Shown here: one piece after another, positions 1 through 8,289 of the stretch
How positions within the stretch are numbered: the stretch's first letter is position 1
How the letters are laid out: each line of letters starts with the position of its first letter
Notes under the pieces: generated by a model
Seen by the model: the letters and a program-made list of their open reading frames with translations, nothing else
Told to the model about the DNA's origin: nothing
Databases searched by the model: none
Assembly (NCBI GenBank): GCA_030426385.1
Contig: JAUHYI010000027.1
Location: 1 to 52,100, forward strand
Origin: Phycisphaerae bacterium
Lineage (GTDB): Bacteria > Planctomycetota > Phycisphaerae > Phycisphaerales > Phycisphaeraceae
DNA length: 52,100 nt
Direction of reading: 5' to 3'
Program-made: the position numbers and the translations under genes

Positions 1-2318
1 TAGCAGAACCCAGCGTGCAAGAAATTGCTACAGCATTGGCATCAATTCGGGCGCGTGTGCCAGATCAGGCGTGGGAGGTGGTGTATCGCGCGGATGATCG
101 GCCTGGCTATGGTGATGAAAAACATGTATGGGCATTGCCGACAAGTACGTTGGTGATGGCGATGTTGTATCGCAAAGATTTGTTTTATGAGGCGGGTTTG
201 GATCCTGAACATCCGCCGGAGAACTGGGATCAAATGATGACGATGGCACAGCGTTTGACGGTGCCTGCGTTGCAACAGTCGGGTCTGATGATTCCGGGTG
301 GGCAGGGTATCAGTTGGGGAACGTATTCATTTCTAGTGTCGAACGGTGCGCGGGCGGTGGCGGTTGATGAGAATGGTACATGGCATGCGGCGTATGGTAA
401 TCGCGCGGCGGCTGAAGCGATTGAATATGTGTGGCGATTGGTTAAGGAGCCGTTTGAGCGTGATGGCGAAATGGTGTCGGGGGCGGCGAAGGTGGTGACG
501 AGTGAGGGTGAAACGATGTGGCAACGGGGGCAGATTGCCATGCGATTCAGTTACCTGGAAGAGGAATTACTGGGTGATATCAATCCGCAACTGGTGGGTA
601 TTGCGCCGGTGCCTGCGGCACCGAGTGGTGCGCGTGGTAGTGAATTGAACTGTCGGATGATGGGGGTGTTTCGTGGTTCGACGCCAGCACAGCAACTAGC
701 GGTCATGGAATACATCTGGTTCATCACCGGCGAGCGAGCACAGCGCATTCGCACGCAGGTGTATGTGGATGGTGGGTTTGGTTTATTTGTGAGCCCGGAC
801 CTGCTTAAAAAGTTTGGTTATGATCGATTGTTAGCGCGTGTGCCTGATGGGTGGAAAAAAACATTTGATACTGCATTGGCGCATGGTGTCCCCGAACCCT
901 ACGGGCGCAATACGCAACATATCTATCGCTATATGTCGGATCCCATTCATGCAGCGTTAGAACTTGATCTGAGTAATGCCACGCATGAACAAGCGATTAA
1001 TCAGATCCTTGGTTTGTTAGAAACATCCGTTGAAAAGGCAAATACCAAATTACTTGGGAATGTGCCTGCTGATGTGATGGCACGGCGGCGTGTGGTGACT
1101 GGGATTGTGGTGGTGTTGATTGCGGTAGTGTTTGCAGTGGGCGCGTTGATGCTATGGCGATTCTTCACAGTGGCGGCGCCGGTTTCGACCGAGGGTGGGC
1201 GCTCGAGGCACTGGGTGGCGTGGGCAATGTTGTTTCCCGCGTTGGGTTTCACCTTGGCGTGGCTGTATGTGCCTTTGTCTGGTGGTTTGGTTTTAGCGTT
1301 TACCGACTATCGATTGGTGTCGAAGACAACGTTTGTCGGCTTGGATAATTTTGCAGAGGTTTTATACGACGGGGCATTCTGGATGGGTTTGGGGCGGACT
1401 TTTTACTTTGTAACGTTGATGATTGGTTTAGGGTTTTGGCCACCAATATTGCTGGCGATTTTATTGGATGAGGTGCCAACGGCGGTGCTTAAATATTTGT
1501 TTCGCACCTTGTTTTATCTGCCTGCGATCATCAGTGGTGTGATCATCATGTTTCTATGGAAGCAGCTATATGATCCGAGCGAATATGGTGTGCTGAACCA
1601 ATTGTTATTGAGTGCCAATCATTTGCATCCGGTTGTGGCCACGGTGATTAAATGGGTGATTGCAGGATTATGGCTGAGTTTGATCGGCGTATTGGTTTGG
1701 TTGCCGATCAAAATGGATGAGATGAGTCGCGTGATGAAAGGGGTCCTGTGGTTTAGTGCGACGGCGTTTATTGGTGTGACGCTGTGGATGATTGGCTCAG
1801 GTTCGATCGGAGTGACCGATGCGGTGGGGCGTTTTGAGATGGAGCCATTGCGGTGGGTGAAATCCCCGGTATTAGCGATGTTTTGTGTGGTGTTGCCGAC
1901 CGTTTGGGCTGGGTCAGGGCCTGGTTGTTTGTTATATCTCGCCGCGTTGAAGACGATCCCAACTGATTTGTATGAGGCGGCAGATATCGATGGCGCTGGG
2001 TTATGGCACAAGGTGTGTTACATCATGCTCCCCCGGCTGAAGTTTTTGATAGGGATTCAATTCATTGCCGCACTCGTGGGCGCATTCAAAGGCGGCACAG
2101 ATTTTATTCTGGCATTGACCGGCGGTGGTCCAAATGGAGCAACGATGATTCTGGCGTTGGAAATTTTTGTGCGGACGTTTATGGATTTACGTTTTGGGGT
2201 GGGCACAGCCATGGCGTGGTTATTAGGTGTATTACTCGTTGGATTTACCGCCTATCAGATGAAAATGTTGACGCGGGCGGAATTCACAGCCGCCGGATCG
2301 TCGGAAGGAGATAATTAA
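1..2318 (+). CDS. ABC sugar importer: solute-binding protein fused to MalF-type permease (5' partial)
   Basis: The reading frame is already open at the left edge, so the start lies outside; GTG at 15 is only the first possible start in view. The first ~345 visible residues look like the C-terminal two thirds of a family 1 extracellular sugar-binding protein (SSTLVMAMLYRKDLFYEAG-like hinge, NWDQMM, GGQGISWGTYSF). A membrane segment follows at ~362-384 counted from base 15, then a MalF/UgpA-type permease with about six to eight further membrane segments and the EAA loop (YEAADIDGAG...LPRLK) that contacts the ATPase. The permease also has about 75 extra residues, with two hydrophobic segments, between the LWKQLYDP and LYLAALKTIP blocks. 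Binding protein and permease would be one chain, so receptor and channel are in fixed ratio. It lies 3 bp before the partner permease. No ATPase gene is in the window. Substrate unknown; carbohydrate is inferred from family. Confidence 0.88.
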   Translation, partial: AEPSVQEIATALASIRARVPDQAWEVVYRADDRPGYGDEKHVWALPTSTLVMAMLYRKDLFYEAGLDPEHPPENWDQMMTMAQRLTVPALQQSGLMIPGGQGISWGTYSFLVSNGARAVAVDENGTWHAAYGNRAAAEAIEYVWRLVKEPFERDGEMVSGAAKVVTSEGETMWQRGQIAMRFSYLEEELLGDINPQLVGIAPVPAAPSGARGSELNCRMMGVFRGSTPAQQLAVMEYIWFITGERAQRIRTQVYVDGGFGLFVSPDLLKKFGYDRLLARVPDGWKKTFDTALAHGVPEPYGRNTQHIYRYMSDPIHAALELDLSNATHEQAINQILGLLETSVEKANTKLLGNVPADVMARRRVVTGIVVVLIAVVFAVGALMLWRFFTVAAPVSTEGGRSRHWVAWAMLFPALGFTLAWLYVPLSGGLVLAFTDYRLVSKTTFVGLDNFAEVLYDGAFWMGLGRTFYFVTLMIGLGFWPPILLAILLDEVPTAVLKYLFRTLFYLPAIISGVIIMFLWKQLYDPSEYGVLNQLLLSANHLHPVVATVIKWVIAGLWLSLIGVLVWLPIKMDEMSRVMKGVLWFSATAFIGVTLWMIGSGSIGVTDAVGRFEMEPLRWVKSPVLAMFCVVLPTVWAGSGPGCLLYLAALKTIPTDLYEAADIDGAGLWHKVCYIMLPRLKFLIGIQFIAALVGAFKGGTDFILALTGGGPNGATMILALEIFVRTFMDLRFGVGTAMAWLLGVLLVGFTAYQMKMLTRAEFTAAGSSEGDN

Positions 2319-2321
2319 GCC

Positions 2322-4127
2322 ATGCCGATGCTCGGATCTGTGGAAGTAAAAAGTTGGCGAGGACGATTCATACATGCGGCGATCATCACTGTGTTAGTGA
2401 TCGGCGGTTTGTCAATGGTGCATCCGTTCGTGGTGATGTTGTCGGGATCAGTGCGTAGCGAATTGGATGAGGCTGATGTGGAATTGATGCCGAGTTTCTG
2501 GGGCAATGATGAATTGTTGTACCGGAAATTTTTGGAAACCAAATATAACCAGGATGTGACAACACTAAATCGTGCGCATGGAAAGCGGTATTTCAGTTTC
2601 AAAAGTCCTGTGGTACAGGATCGTGAAAGCAGGGGCGATGGTTTGTCAGGTGTTGAGGCATTACAGAAATATCTTGTACCATCGGAATTGCCGTATCACT
2701 GGCAGGTGCTCGGCGGCATTTATGGTATCAACACGGTGCCGGAAAATTTGCGGGAAATGCGGACGCGTTTGGCCGATCATTTTGATCGCGATCTGGATGC
2801 GGCTTCGCGTGATTTTGGTTCGCCTGTGTCGTCGTGGCAGGCGGTTTCGTTGGGTGTGCCGGATTGGACAAATCAACGTTACGATCATGTGCGTAATGAA
2901 TTGTTTCGTGTTTACCGGGCGATGTTGCGCGAGGCGCCACCGGCCAACGTGCGATTGGTTTCATTGACTGGCCATTTCCTGGAATCGATTGTGTATCCCA
3001 AGTATGGCCAGACGCGCGTGAATGCCTACAACGACAAGCATGCGATCGATATCGGGGATTATTCGGAATTTTATTTGCCGGCGCGTGTGCCCGGGATAGA
3101 TCAGCCGCAGTTGCGAGCTGAATGGATTGAGTATGTGACCGAGGAGTTGAATCCCTCGTTTGTGGTGGTTGATGGTGTAACGAAGGATGCGTATGGCAAT
3201 TTTGTAAGCGCTTTGGCGGAAGCTGGTCACGATACTGATGGTGATAAAGGAGCCGAGCAAACGTTGCAATTGCCCGATGGACGAACCTGGTTGAGTGGAA
3301 GGGCGCGTGAAAGTTATGAAGCATTCCTGGCGACACAATCCATCGAAAAATTCCGATTGGTTGGGCCTGAATATGAATTTGGTCAAGCGGAACTTCCCAT
3401 TGCGATGGCGGCACTGGAATACGACTATGTCATGAATCACACGAAGGCGTTACGTTGGCAATACACGTGGCGAAACTATATCAATGTGGTAGACGAGTTG
3501 GTTTTTCAGGGCAGAGCGCTGATTAACACGGTGATTTTCTGCACAATGGCTATTGTGTTGGCCATGTTGGTAAACCCTTTGGCCGCGTATGCTATGTCGC
3601 GATACAAATTGGGAAGCACTTACAAAATTCTATTGTTTCTCATGGCGACGATGGCGTTCCCACCGATGGTGACATTGATCCCGCAATTTATTCTGTTGCG
3701 AAAATTGGGATTGCTTAACACTCACATCGGACTTGTGTTGCCGTTGATTGCTAACGGATACATGATTTTTTTACTCAAAGGTTTTTTCGACAGTTTGCCA
3801 ACCGAGTTATACGAAGCCGCTAGGATTGATGGTGCTTCCGAAATGCACATGTTCTTCCACATCACCATGGCATTGAGTAAGCCGATTCTTGCTGTGTTGG
3901 CATTGGGCACTTTCACGGGTGCGTACACCATGTTTTTGTATCCATTGCTGGTGGCGCCTGACCCCGATATGTGGCTGATCAGTGTCTGGCTGTTTCAATA
4001 TCAACAGCGGGTTTCGAGTTCCGGCGTGTACGCGTCGGTGGTATTGGCAAGCATACCTACCTTGGTGATATTTCTCTTTGCACAACGAACCATCATGCGT
4101 GGAATTGTTGTGCCCACGGAAAAATAA
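2322..4127 (+). CDS. MalG-type ABC sugar permease with very large extracytoplasmic insertion
   Basis: The 601-residue product is about twice the usual ~280 residues of a CUT1 permease. Membrane segment 1 is at ~15-37 and ends in the usual MLSGSVRS turn. The next recognisable permease block (RALINTVIFCTMAIVLAML...AAYAMSRY) starts only at ~395. The ~340 residues between should lie outside the membrane and include many charged and aromatic residues without obvious repeats. The C-terminal half is normal: membrane segments, the EAA loop YEAARIDGASEMHMFFHITM near 510 and a final segment. It starts 3 bp after the binding protein-permease fusion, preceded by GGAG, so the two are surely co-translated. 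Family and pairing are clear; the role of the insertion is unknown. Confidence 0.9.
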   Translation: MPMLGSVEVKSWRGRFIHAAIITVLVIGGLSMVHPFVVMLSGSVRSELDEADVELMPSFWGNDELLYRKFLETKYNQDVTTLNRAHGKRYFSFKSPVVQDRESRGDGLSGVEALQKYLVPSELPYHWQVLGGIYGINTVPENLREMRTRLADHFDRDLDAASRDFGSPVSSWQAVSLGVPDWTNQRYDHVRNELFRVYRAMLREAPPANVRLVSLTGHFLESIVYPKYGQTRVNAYNDKHAIDIGDYSEFYLPARVPGIDQPQLRAEWIEYVTEELNPSFVVVDGVTKDAYGNFVSALAEAGHDTDGDKGAEQTLQLPDGRTWLSGRARESYEAFLATQSIEKFRLVGPEYEFGQAELPIAMAALEYDYVMNHTKALRWQYTWRNYINVVDELVFQGRALINTVIFCTMAIVLAMLVNPLAAYAMSRYKLGSTYKILLFLMATMAFPPMVTLIPQFILLRKLGLLNTHIGLVLPLIANGYMIFLLKGFFDSLPTELYEAARIDGASEMHMFFHITMALSKPILAVLALGTFTGAYTMFLYPLLVAPDPDMWLISVWLFQYQQRVSSSGVYASVVLASIPTLVIFLFAQRTIMRGIVVPTEK

Positions 4128-4145
4128 GTGGCAAATCACTTATTT
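4122..4145. terminator. AT-rich hairpin between convergent genes
   Basis: A perfect 9-bp stem (AAATAAGTG / CACTTATTT) with loop GCAAAT overlaps the stop codon of the permease. It sits between the converging transporter and MaoC genes, where a bidirectional terminator is expected. The run of T on each side is part of the stem, and the stem is poor in GC, so strength is uncertain. Confidence 0.5.
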
Positions 4146-4201
4146 AGAGAGGCGTGAATCATGCGATAACGTCTCGTGATGGATCATACGGTGCATGATT
4201 A

Positions 4202-4669
4202 TCACGTAGTTTTATTGTTGCTGCGTTCAACCAATAGAATGTGTTCGCATGCCATCACTACTTGGTCGTGTTGGTTGATGACTTCGCATGCTTCAAAGAC
4301 GCGGCCGAATGTTTCGCGTTTTTGGTCAGGTTCTTTGCGAGCGATTGTCACGCATGTGTGGATGGTATCGCCGATGAACACAGGCTTAACGAATCGTATG
4401 CGGTCATAACCATAGGTAAATGCAACAGGATTGATTTCGACGGCAGTCAGTCCGATGCCAATAGTCAGGATCATGGTGCCGTGTGCGATACGTTGGCCGA
4501 AGGGCGTGGTCTTACAGAATTCTGCATCAACATGATGCGGAAAAAAATCCCCACTGTGCCCAGCATGAAGCACAATGTCAGTCTCGGTGATGGTTCTGCC
4601 AAAGATTTGGCGTGTGGCACCGATTTCAATGTCTTCAAAATACAAGCGATTGTTCATCGATGACATCAT
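4202..4669 (-). CDS. MaoC-like (R)-specific hydratase
   Basis: A 155-residue single hot-dog domain protein. The MaoC hydratase signature is visible as GDFFPHH at 40-46, with Asp41 and His46 in the positions of the catalytic pair, followed by [10 protein letters not shown]. These enzymes hydrate trans-2-enoyl-CoA or similar thioesters, or related small acids such as mesaconyl-CoA. The start could be the first ATG, the second, or [10 protein letters not shown]; none has a strong ribosome site. It lies 47 bp downstream of the IclR regulator on the same strand, so the pair probably forms one transcript that responds to a small acid. The substrate is not evident. Confidence 0.85.
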   Translation of the reverse strand: MMSSMNNRLYFEDIEIGATRQIFGRTITETDIVLHAGHSGDFFPHHVDAEFCKTTPFGQRIAHGTMILTIGIGLTAVEINPVAFTYGYDRIRFVKPVFIGDTIHTCVTIARKEPDQKRETFGRVFEACEVINQHDQVVMACEHILLVERSNNKTT

Positions 4670-4716
4670 TAGAAGTTTATTTGTTGAGTTTGGCAGGTGG
4701 TTTGCCTGCGCGATTG

Positions 4717-5493
4717 TTATTGATCGTTGGCGATCCAGCCCAAGGTTGCCGAGATGGTTTGGCTGGTTGTGATCAGTTCGGCAAGTGATTTTTTCTGGTT
4801 TTGGGGGCTGTCGGTTTGTGTCAGAAATGGCACGGTCAATGCCGCGATCGCGGTGTTGGTCATGTCAAAGATCGGCACACTGATATCAGTAACGCCTGTG
4901 ATCCGTTCGGATGGCTTGAGCTCGTAGCCGCGTTTGCGAATTAATGCCAGATGCGTCTGCATTTGTTTGCCAGCTTTGGTGCGGGTTGATAGTTCGGGGC
5001 AAACCTGCCTAAAACGATCAAGTCCGAATGTGTCTTGGTAAGCCATCAACACGCGGCCCGAGGCGGTGGTGGTGATTGGTAATTGAGCGCCAAGTCGCAC
5101 AGTGAGGCCCAGCATGGTGGGGCTGTCAGCATTGGCAACGACCATGATGTTTTTATTATAGAGCACGGCCAGATGGATTGATTGGCATACGGTTGTGGCG
5201 AATTCCTGCATCGGTCCGAGCGCTGCCTGGATGAGTCGACGCGATGGCGGGTGACGGTGTGATAGTTCGAACAAACGCAGCGTTAACTCATAATTGTCGT
5301 CGTCGCGTTTGTTGACATAGCCGCGCCGTTCGAGCGATACGAGCATGCGAAAGATTTCACCAACCGATCGCTCGAGTCGATCGGCAATCACTTTTTGAGA
5401 CAGGCCGGTCGGTTCGTCGGCCAGGAGTTCCAGAATATCGAGTCCTTTTTCCAAGGCCGGAGCTTGGTAGCTGGTGCTTTGCGGTTTGGGCAT
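4717..5493 (-). CDS. IclR-family transcriptional regulator
   Basis: The 258-residue product has an N-terminal winged helix at ~13-75 ([40 protein letters not shown]) and the IclR effector domain at ~85-250 ([28 protein letters not shown]). Family members bind small acids such as glyoxylate, pyruvate or aromatic acids. It is transcribed away from the binding-protein homologue at 5723, with 229 bp between the two starts, and towards the MaoC gene. It therefore probably controls both directions from the shared region. That region has AT-rich repeats around TTGCAAT but no operator that can be named with confidence. Confidence 0.93.
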   Translation of the reverse strand: MPKPQSTSYQAPALEKGLDILELLADEPTGLSQKVIADRLERSVGEIFRMLVSLERRGYVNKRDDDNYELTLRLFELSHRHPPSRRLIQAALGPMQEFATTVCQSIHLAVLYNKNIMVVANADSPTMLGLTVRLGAQLPITTTASGRVLMAYQDTFGLDRFRQVCPELSTRTKAGKQMQTHLALIRKRGYELKPSERITGVTDISVPIFDMTNTAIAALTVPFLTQTDSPQNQKKSLAELITTSQTISATLGWIANDQ

Positions 5494-5722
5494 GGCGAAT
5501 GGTTTCCGGGTTGATGTCGTAGCGGTCTATATCGCGAAGATCTTGACATTGCAATACTGTAATTGTATAAATAAAATTAAGTTTTATCAATGCAATTTAA
5601 TTTCATGCGCGATATTGCAGGTTGTGGGCCAACGATGTCACAAGTCTTGCCAGAGTATTACGAGCCAGAAAAAGCAAACCACAGTAAACATAAACGTACC
5701 GCAGGGTGACTATTAAAAGGCG

Positions 5723-6877
5723 ATGGTGCAATCGATGAAAAAAATTCGTGGCATAACATGGGATCATGCGCGGGGTTTCGATCCCATGGTGGCAACCGCG
5801 CGCGCATTCAATGAGTCGCATCCGGGCGTTGAAATCATGTGGGAAAAACGTTCGCTACAGGCGTTCGCAGATCAGCCGATTGATGAGTTGGCTCGTGAAT
5901 ACGATTTGTTGGTCATCGATCATCCGCACGTGGGTGAGGTCGCAGGTAATGGTTGTTTGGTGGCATTGAATACGGTAGATAGAAATGCGGAATTGGCGGT
6001 GCTCGCAAGTGAGTCGTTGGGGCAATCGCATGCGAGTTATGAGTATGGCGGGCATCAGTGGGCGCTGGCGATTGATGCGGCGGCGCTGGTTGCGGCATAT
6101 CGACCTGATCTGTTAGACACGCCGCCTACGAAGTGGGAAGAAGTGGTGGAGTTAGCCAAGGCCGGCCGTGTACTCTGGCCGATCAAGCCTGTGGATGCCA
6201 TCAGTAGTTATTTTACATTGGCGGCCAATCTCGGTTCGCCGTGTGGCTCGAGTGGCGAGCAACTGATCGAACGCGATGCGGGATTGGTTGTGTTGCAGGC
6301 AATGCGTGCATTGGCGGACCATGTACCGGCGCAATGTCTGGCTATGAATCCCATTCTTACCCTTGAGCAATTGGCAACCGATGATACCTTTTTGTATTGC
6401 CCGCTTTTGTATGGCTACAACAATTACGCGCGGCCAGGTTATCACGATCATGTGATCCGTTTCGCGAATATTCCTTCGCTTGGCCATGACGGACCTTGTG
6501 GTGCCAATCTCGGCGGTACAGGCATTGCCGTGTCATCGCACTGCGCTGAGCGCGATCTGGCAGTCGAATACGCTTTTTGGATTGCCAGTGCCGTGTGTCA
6601 ACGCGGGTTGTATTTTGAATCGGGTGGTCAACCCGGCAATGCTGTGGCCTGGTCGGATTCTTCGGTAAATCAAGCGGCAAATGGGTTTTTTAATGATACG
6701 CGTGAAACGATGGATCGTTCCTATCTGCGTCCCCGGCATCATGGTTACATGGTTTTTCAGGATCGCGGAGGCGATATCGTGAATGATTTTTTAGCCAAAC
6801 GTATCGACGAGCTCGAAGCGCAAAGCCGGCTCGATGCGGCATACCGCGAGTCGTTTAATTCCTCTGCATCACATTGA
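5723..6877 (+). CDS. Solute-binding-protein homologue without a signal peptide
   Basis: A 384-residue protein of the ABC family 1 binding-protein fold: EYDLLVIDHPHVGEVAGNG and WEEVVELAKAGR are typical blocks of sugar-binding lobes, with HQWALAIDAAA forming the second-lobe entry. Unlike transporter partners, it has no hydrophobic N-terminus: it starts MVQSMKKIRGITWDHARG and goes straight into the first strand. It should stay in the cytoplasm. The first ATG (5723) is close to AAGG; ATG at 5735 (MKKIRG) is equally possible and does not change this. It is divergent from IclR and 8 bp upstream of the FAH remnant. The role may be sensing or an enzyme-like use of the fold; transport is unlikely. No permease is adjacent. 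Confidence 0.82.
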   Translation: MVQSMKKIRGITWDHARGFDPMVATARAFNESHPGVEIMWEKRSLQAFADQPIDELAREYDLLVIDHPHVGEVAGNGCLVALNTVDRNAELAVLASESLGQSHASYEYGGHQWALAIDAAALVAAYRPDLLDTPPTKWEEVVELAKAGRVLWPIKPVDAISSYFTLAANLGSPCGSSGEQLIERDAGLVVLQAMRALADHVPAQCLAMNPILTLEQLATDDTFLYCPLLYGYNNYARPGYHDHVIRFANIPSLGHDGPCGANLGGTGIAVSSHCAERDLAVEYAFWIASAVCQRGLYFESGGQPGNAVAWSDSSVNQAANGFFNDTRETMDRSYLRPRHHGYMVFQDRGGDIVNDFLAKRIDELEAQSRLDAAYRESFNSSASH

Positions 6878-6884
6878 TAGTGCT

Positions 6885-7376
6885 ATGCCCATGATTAAAC
6901 TTTTTCGAACACGTCACGGGTTGGTTGTACTGGTTGACGATATTGCGCATTACCTGTTGTCCAATACGCAATTGGTTGATCTCTTGCAAGAGGATTCACC
7001 AGCCGTCGTGATCCGCCGGATGATTGGTGCTGGCGATGTCATGCGATCTGACAAGCCAGACGAGGACTCGCTTTTGCCGCCGATTGATCATCAGGAGGTT
7101 TGGGCTTCGGGTGTTACATATCGTCGCAGTTGTAACGCTCGTCTGGAAGAATCAGCGCACGGTGGTGGTCTGTTATTCAACACGGACACTCGACGTATGT
7201 TTACTTCGTGCCCAACGCGCAGCGACAGCTGCATTCGAGTGGAACTATTGGATGAGCATGGTGTGGCTATGCCAAGTTGGAGCGACAAAAAAGAGGTTCA
7301 CGAATATGTCGGCAGCACTATTGCCGTGGCGTCATTGGCAACGGACGCGTGCGTTTCGCATCGTTGTGTGTTTTGA
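6885..7376 (+). pseudogene. Truncated FAH-family (AraD1-like) gene with unrelated tail
   Basis: From ATG 6885 the first ~100 residues match the N-terminus of fumarylacetoacetate hydrolase-like dehydratases of the 2-keto-3-deoxy-sugar-acid type: MIKLFRTRHG, then EVWASGVTYRRSCNARLEES. The family normally continues for about 200 more residues with metal-binding Glu and Asp in its core. Here the similarity stops after the ARLEES block and the frame ends about 75 residues later. The tail (CIRVELLDEHGVAMPSW) instead resembles the C-terminal beta domain of a secreted glycosidase, as if a deletion had joined two genes. The catalytic core is absent, so an active dehydratase is not expected. The joining is inference; the short length and missing core are seen. 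Confidence 0.6.
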
Positions 7377-7377
7377 A

Positions 7378-7401
7378 ACGCACGGGTTCGGCTTCGTGCG
7401 T
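7378..7401. terminator. Hairpin between convergent genes
   Basis: A 7-bp GC-rich stem (ACGCACG / CGTGCGT) with a 10-base loop lies exactly between the end of the FAH remnant and the end of the amidohydrolase. It has no clear T-run on either side, so it is only a candidate. Confidence 0.35.
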
Positions 7402-8249
7402 CATTGGGCAAGTCCGAGTAATGGCAAGGTGTCGCGATAGATCATCGCTTTGATGGCTGCTTCATCAAGGCGGGGCAGTTGCGTGCCTTCGAGCATGCGG
7501 TTGAGTGAGTGGAGGCCATCGATTGATGCGTTGACCGTGGTGAATGGATAATCGCTGCCGAATAAAACTTTATCCCACACGCCGTATTCCTGAACCAGCA
7601 TCAAGCTGTGATAGAGTTGGAAAGGGCGATAGTGCAGTGCGCTGATATCAGCAAAGACGTTGGGGTGTTTGCGGATAGTCGCGACGCATTCGCCTTCGTA
7701 GGGATGTCCGAGATGGGCCATGATGATGCGTGCTTCGGGAAATCGAATCGCGACAGCATCAAGGTGGCGCGGAAGCGTACATTCCAACGGTGCTTGACGA
7801 ATGAATGTGGTGCCGGTGTGGAGTAGCACAGGCAAGTGGTGGTCACTGACATATTGCCACAAGGGATCAAGGCGAGCGTCGTCCGGCTTAAACCCCGCAT
7901 ACATCGGCATGAGTTTGATGCCGCGTAGGCCGAGGTTGCGATGGCCTTCGTGCATTTCGTCGACCCAGTGATCTTGCGTAGGGTCAATCGACATAAAGCC
8001 AATCAGTCGATCGGGATGTTCCGCCACACAGTTAGCCACGTAGGCATCATCGACCCATAGGCCAGCGAGTCGTGCTTTGCCGCCGAATACCACCGCGTGG
8101 GTGTCAGGCGATGCGCTATCGAAATAGGCTTGCGTATCCGTTTGGATATCGAGCGGGGCACCTTTGCGTGCAGCTTGTGCTTGTTGCTGGAAATCTTCGT
8201 TGAAATGTTTCGGGAATAGCCAACGGTGCGTATGGACATCAATGATCAT
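7401..8249 (-). CDS. Amidohydrolase-family hydrolase or decarboxylase (amidohydrolase_2 type)
   Basis: The chosen start gives MIIDVHTHRW, placing the metal-binding HxH (His6, His8) at the N-terminus as usual in this family; the frame is open a further 86 codons upstream but that part overlaps the next gene and is not protein-like. Further motifs are GIKLMPMYAGF, LLHTGTTF, IIMAHLGHP and LFGSDYPF, the last carrying the catalytic Asp. The 282 residues fit a TIM-barrel metallohydrolase or ACMSD-like decarboxylase acting on lactones or cyclic acids. It is the last gene of the minus-strand block that starts at the GntR/LacI-type regulator, 40 bp after the deacetylase-like gene. Substrate unknown. 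Confidence 0.88.
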   Translation of the reverse strand: MIIDVHTHRWLFPKHFNEDFQQQAQAARKGAPLDIQTDTQAYFDSASPDTHAVVFGGKARLAGLWVDDAYVANCVAEHPDRLIGFMSIDPTQDHWVDEMHEGHRNLGLRGIKLMPMYAGFKPDDARLDPLWQYVSDHHLPVLLHTGTTFIRQAPLECTLPRHLDAVAIRFPEARIIMAHLGHPYEGECVATIRKHPNVFADISALHYRPFQLYHSLMLVQEYGVWDKVLFGSDYPFTTVNASIDGLHSLNRMLEGTQLPRLDEAAIKAMIYRDTLPLLGLAQ

Positions 8250-8289
8250 GACGAAAATTCTCTGTGGATCTGTGTGCCGGGCATGTGTT

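Noticed and set aside
2728..3414. 228-codon open frame on the minus strand within the long-loop permease
   Set aside because: Pro/His/Arg/Thr-rich product typical of an antisense shadow; the plus-strand frame is continuous with permease blocks at both ends.
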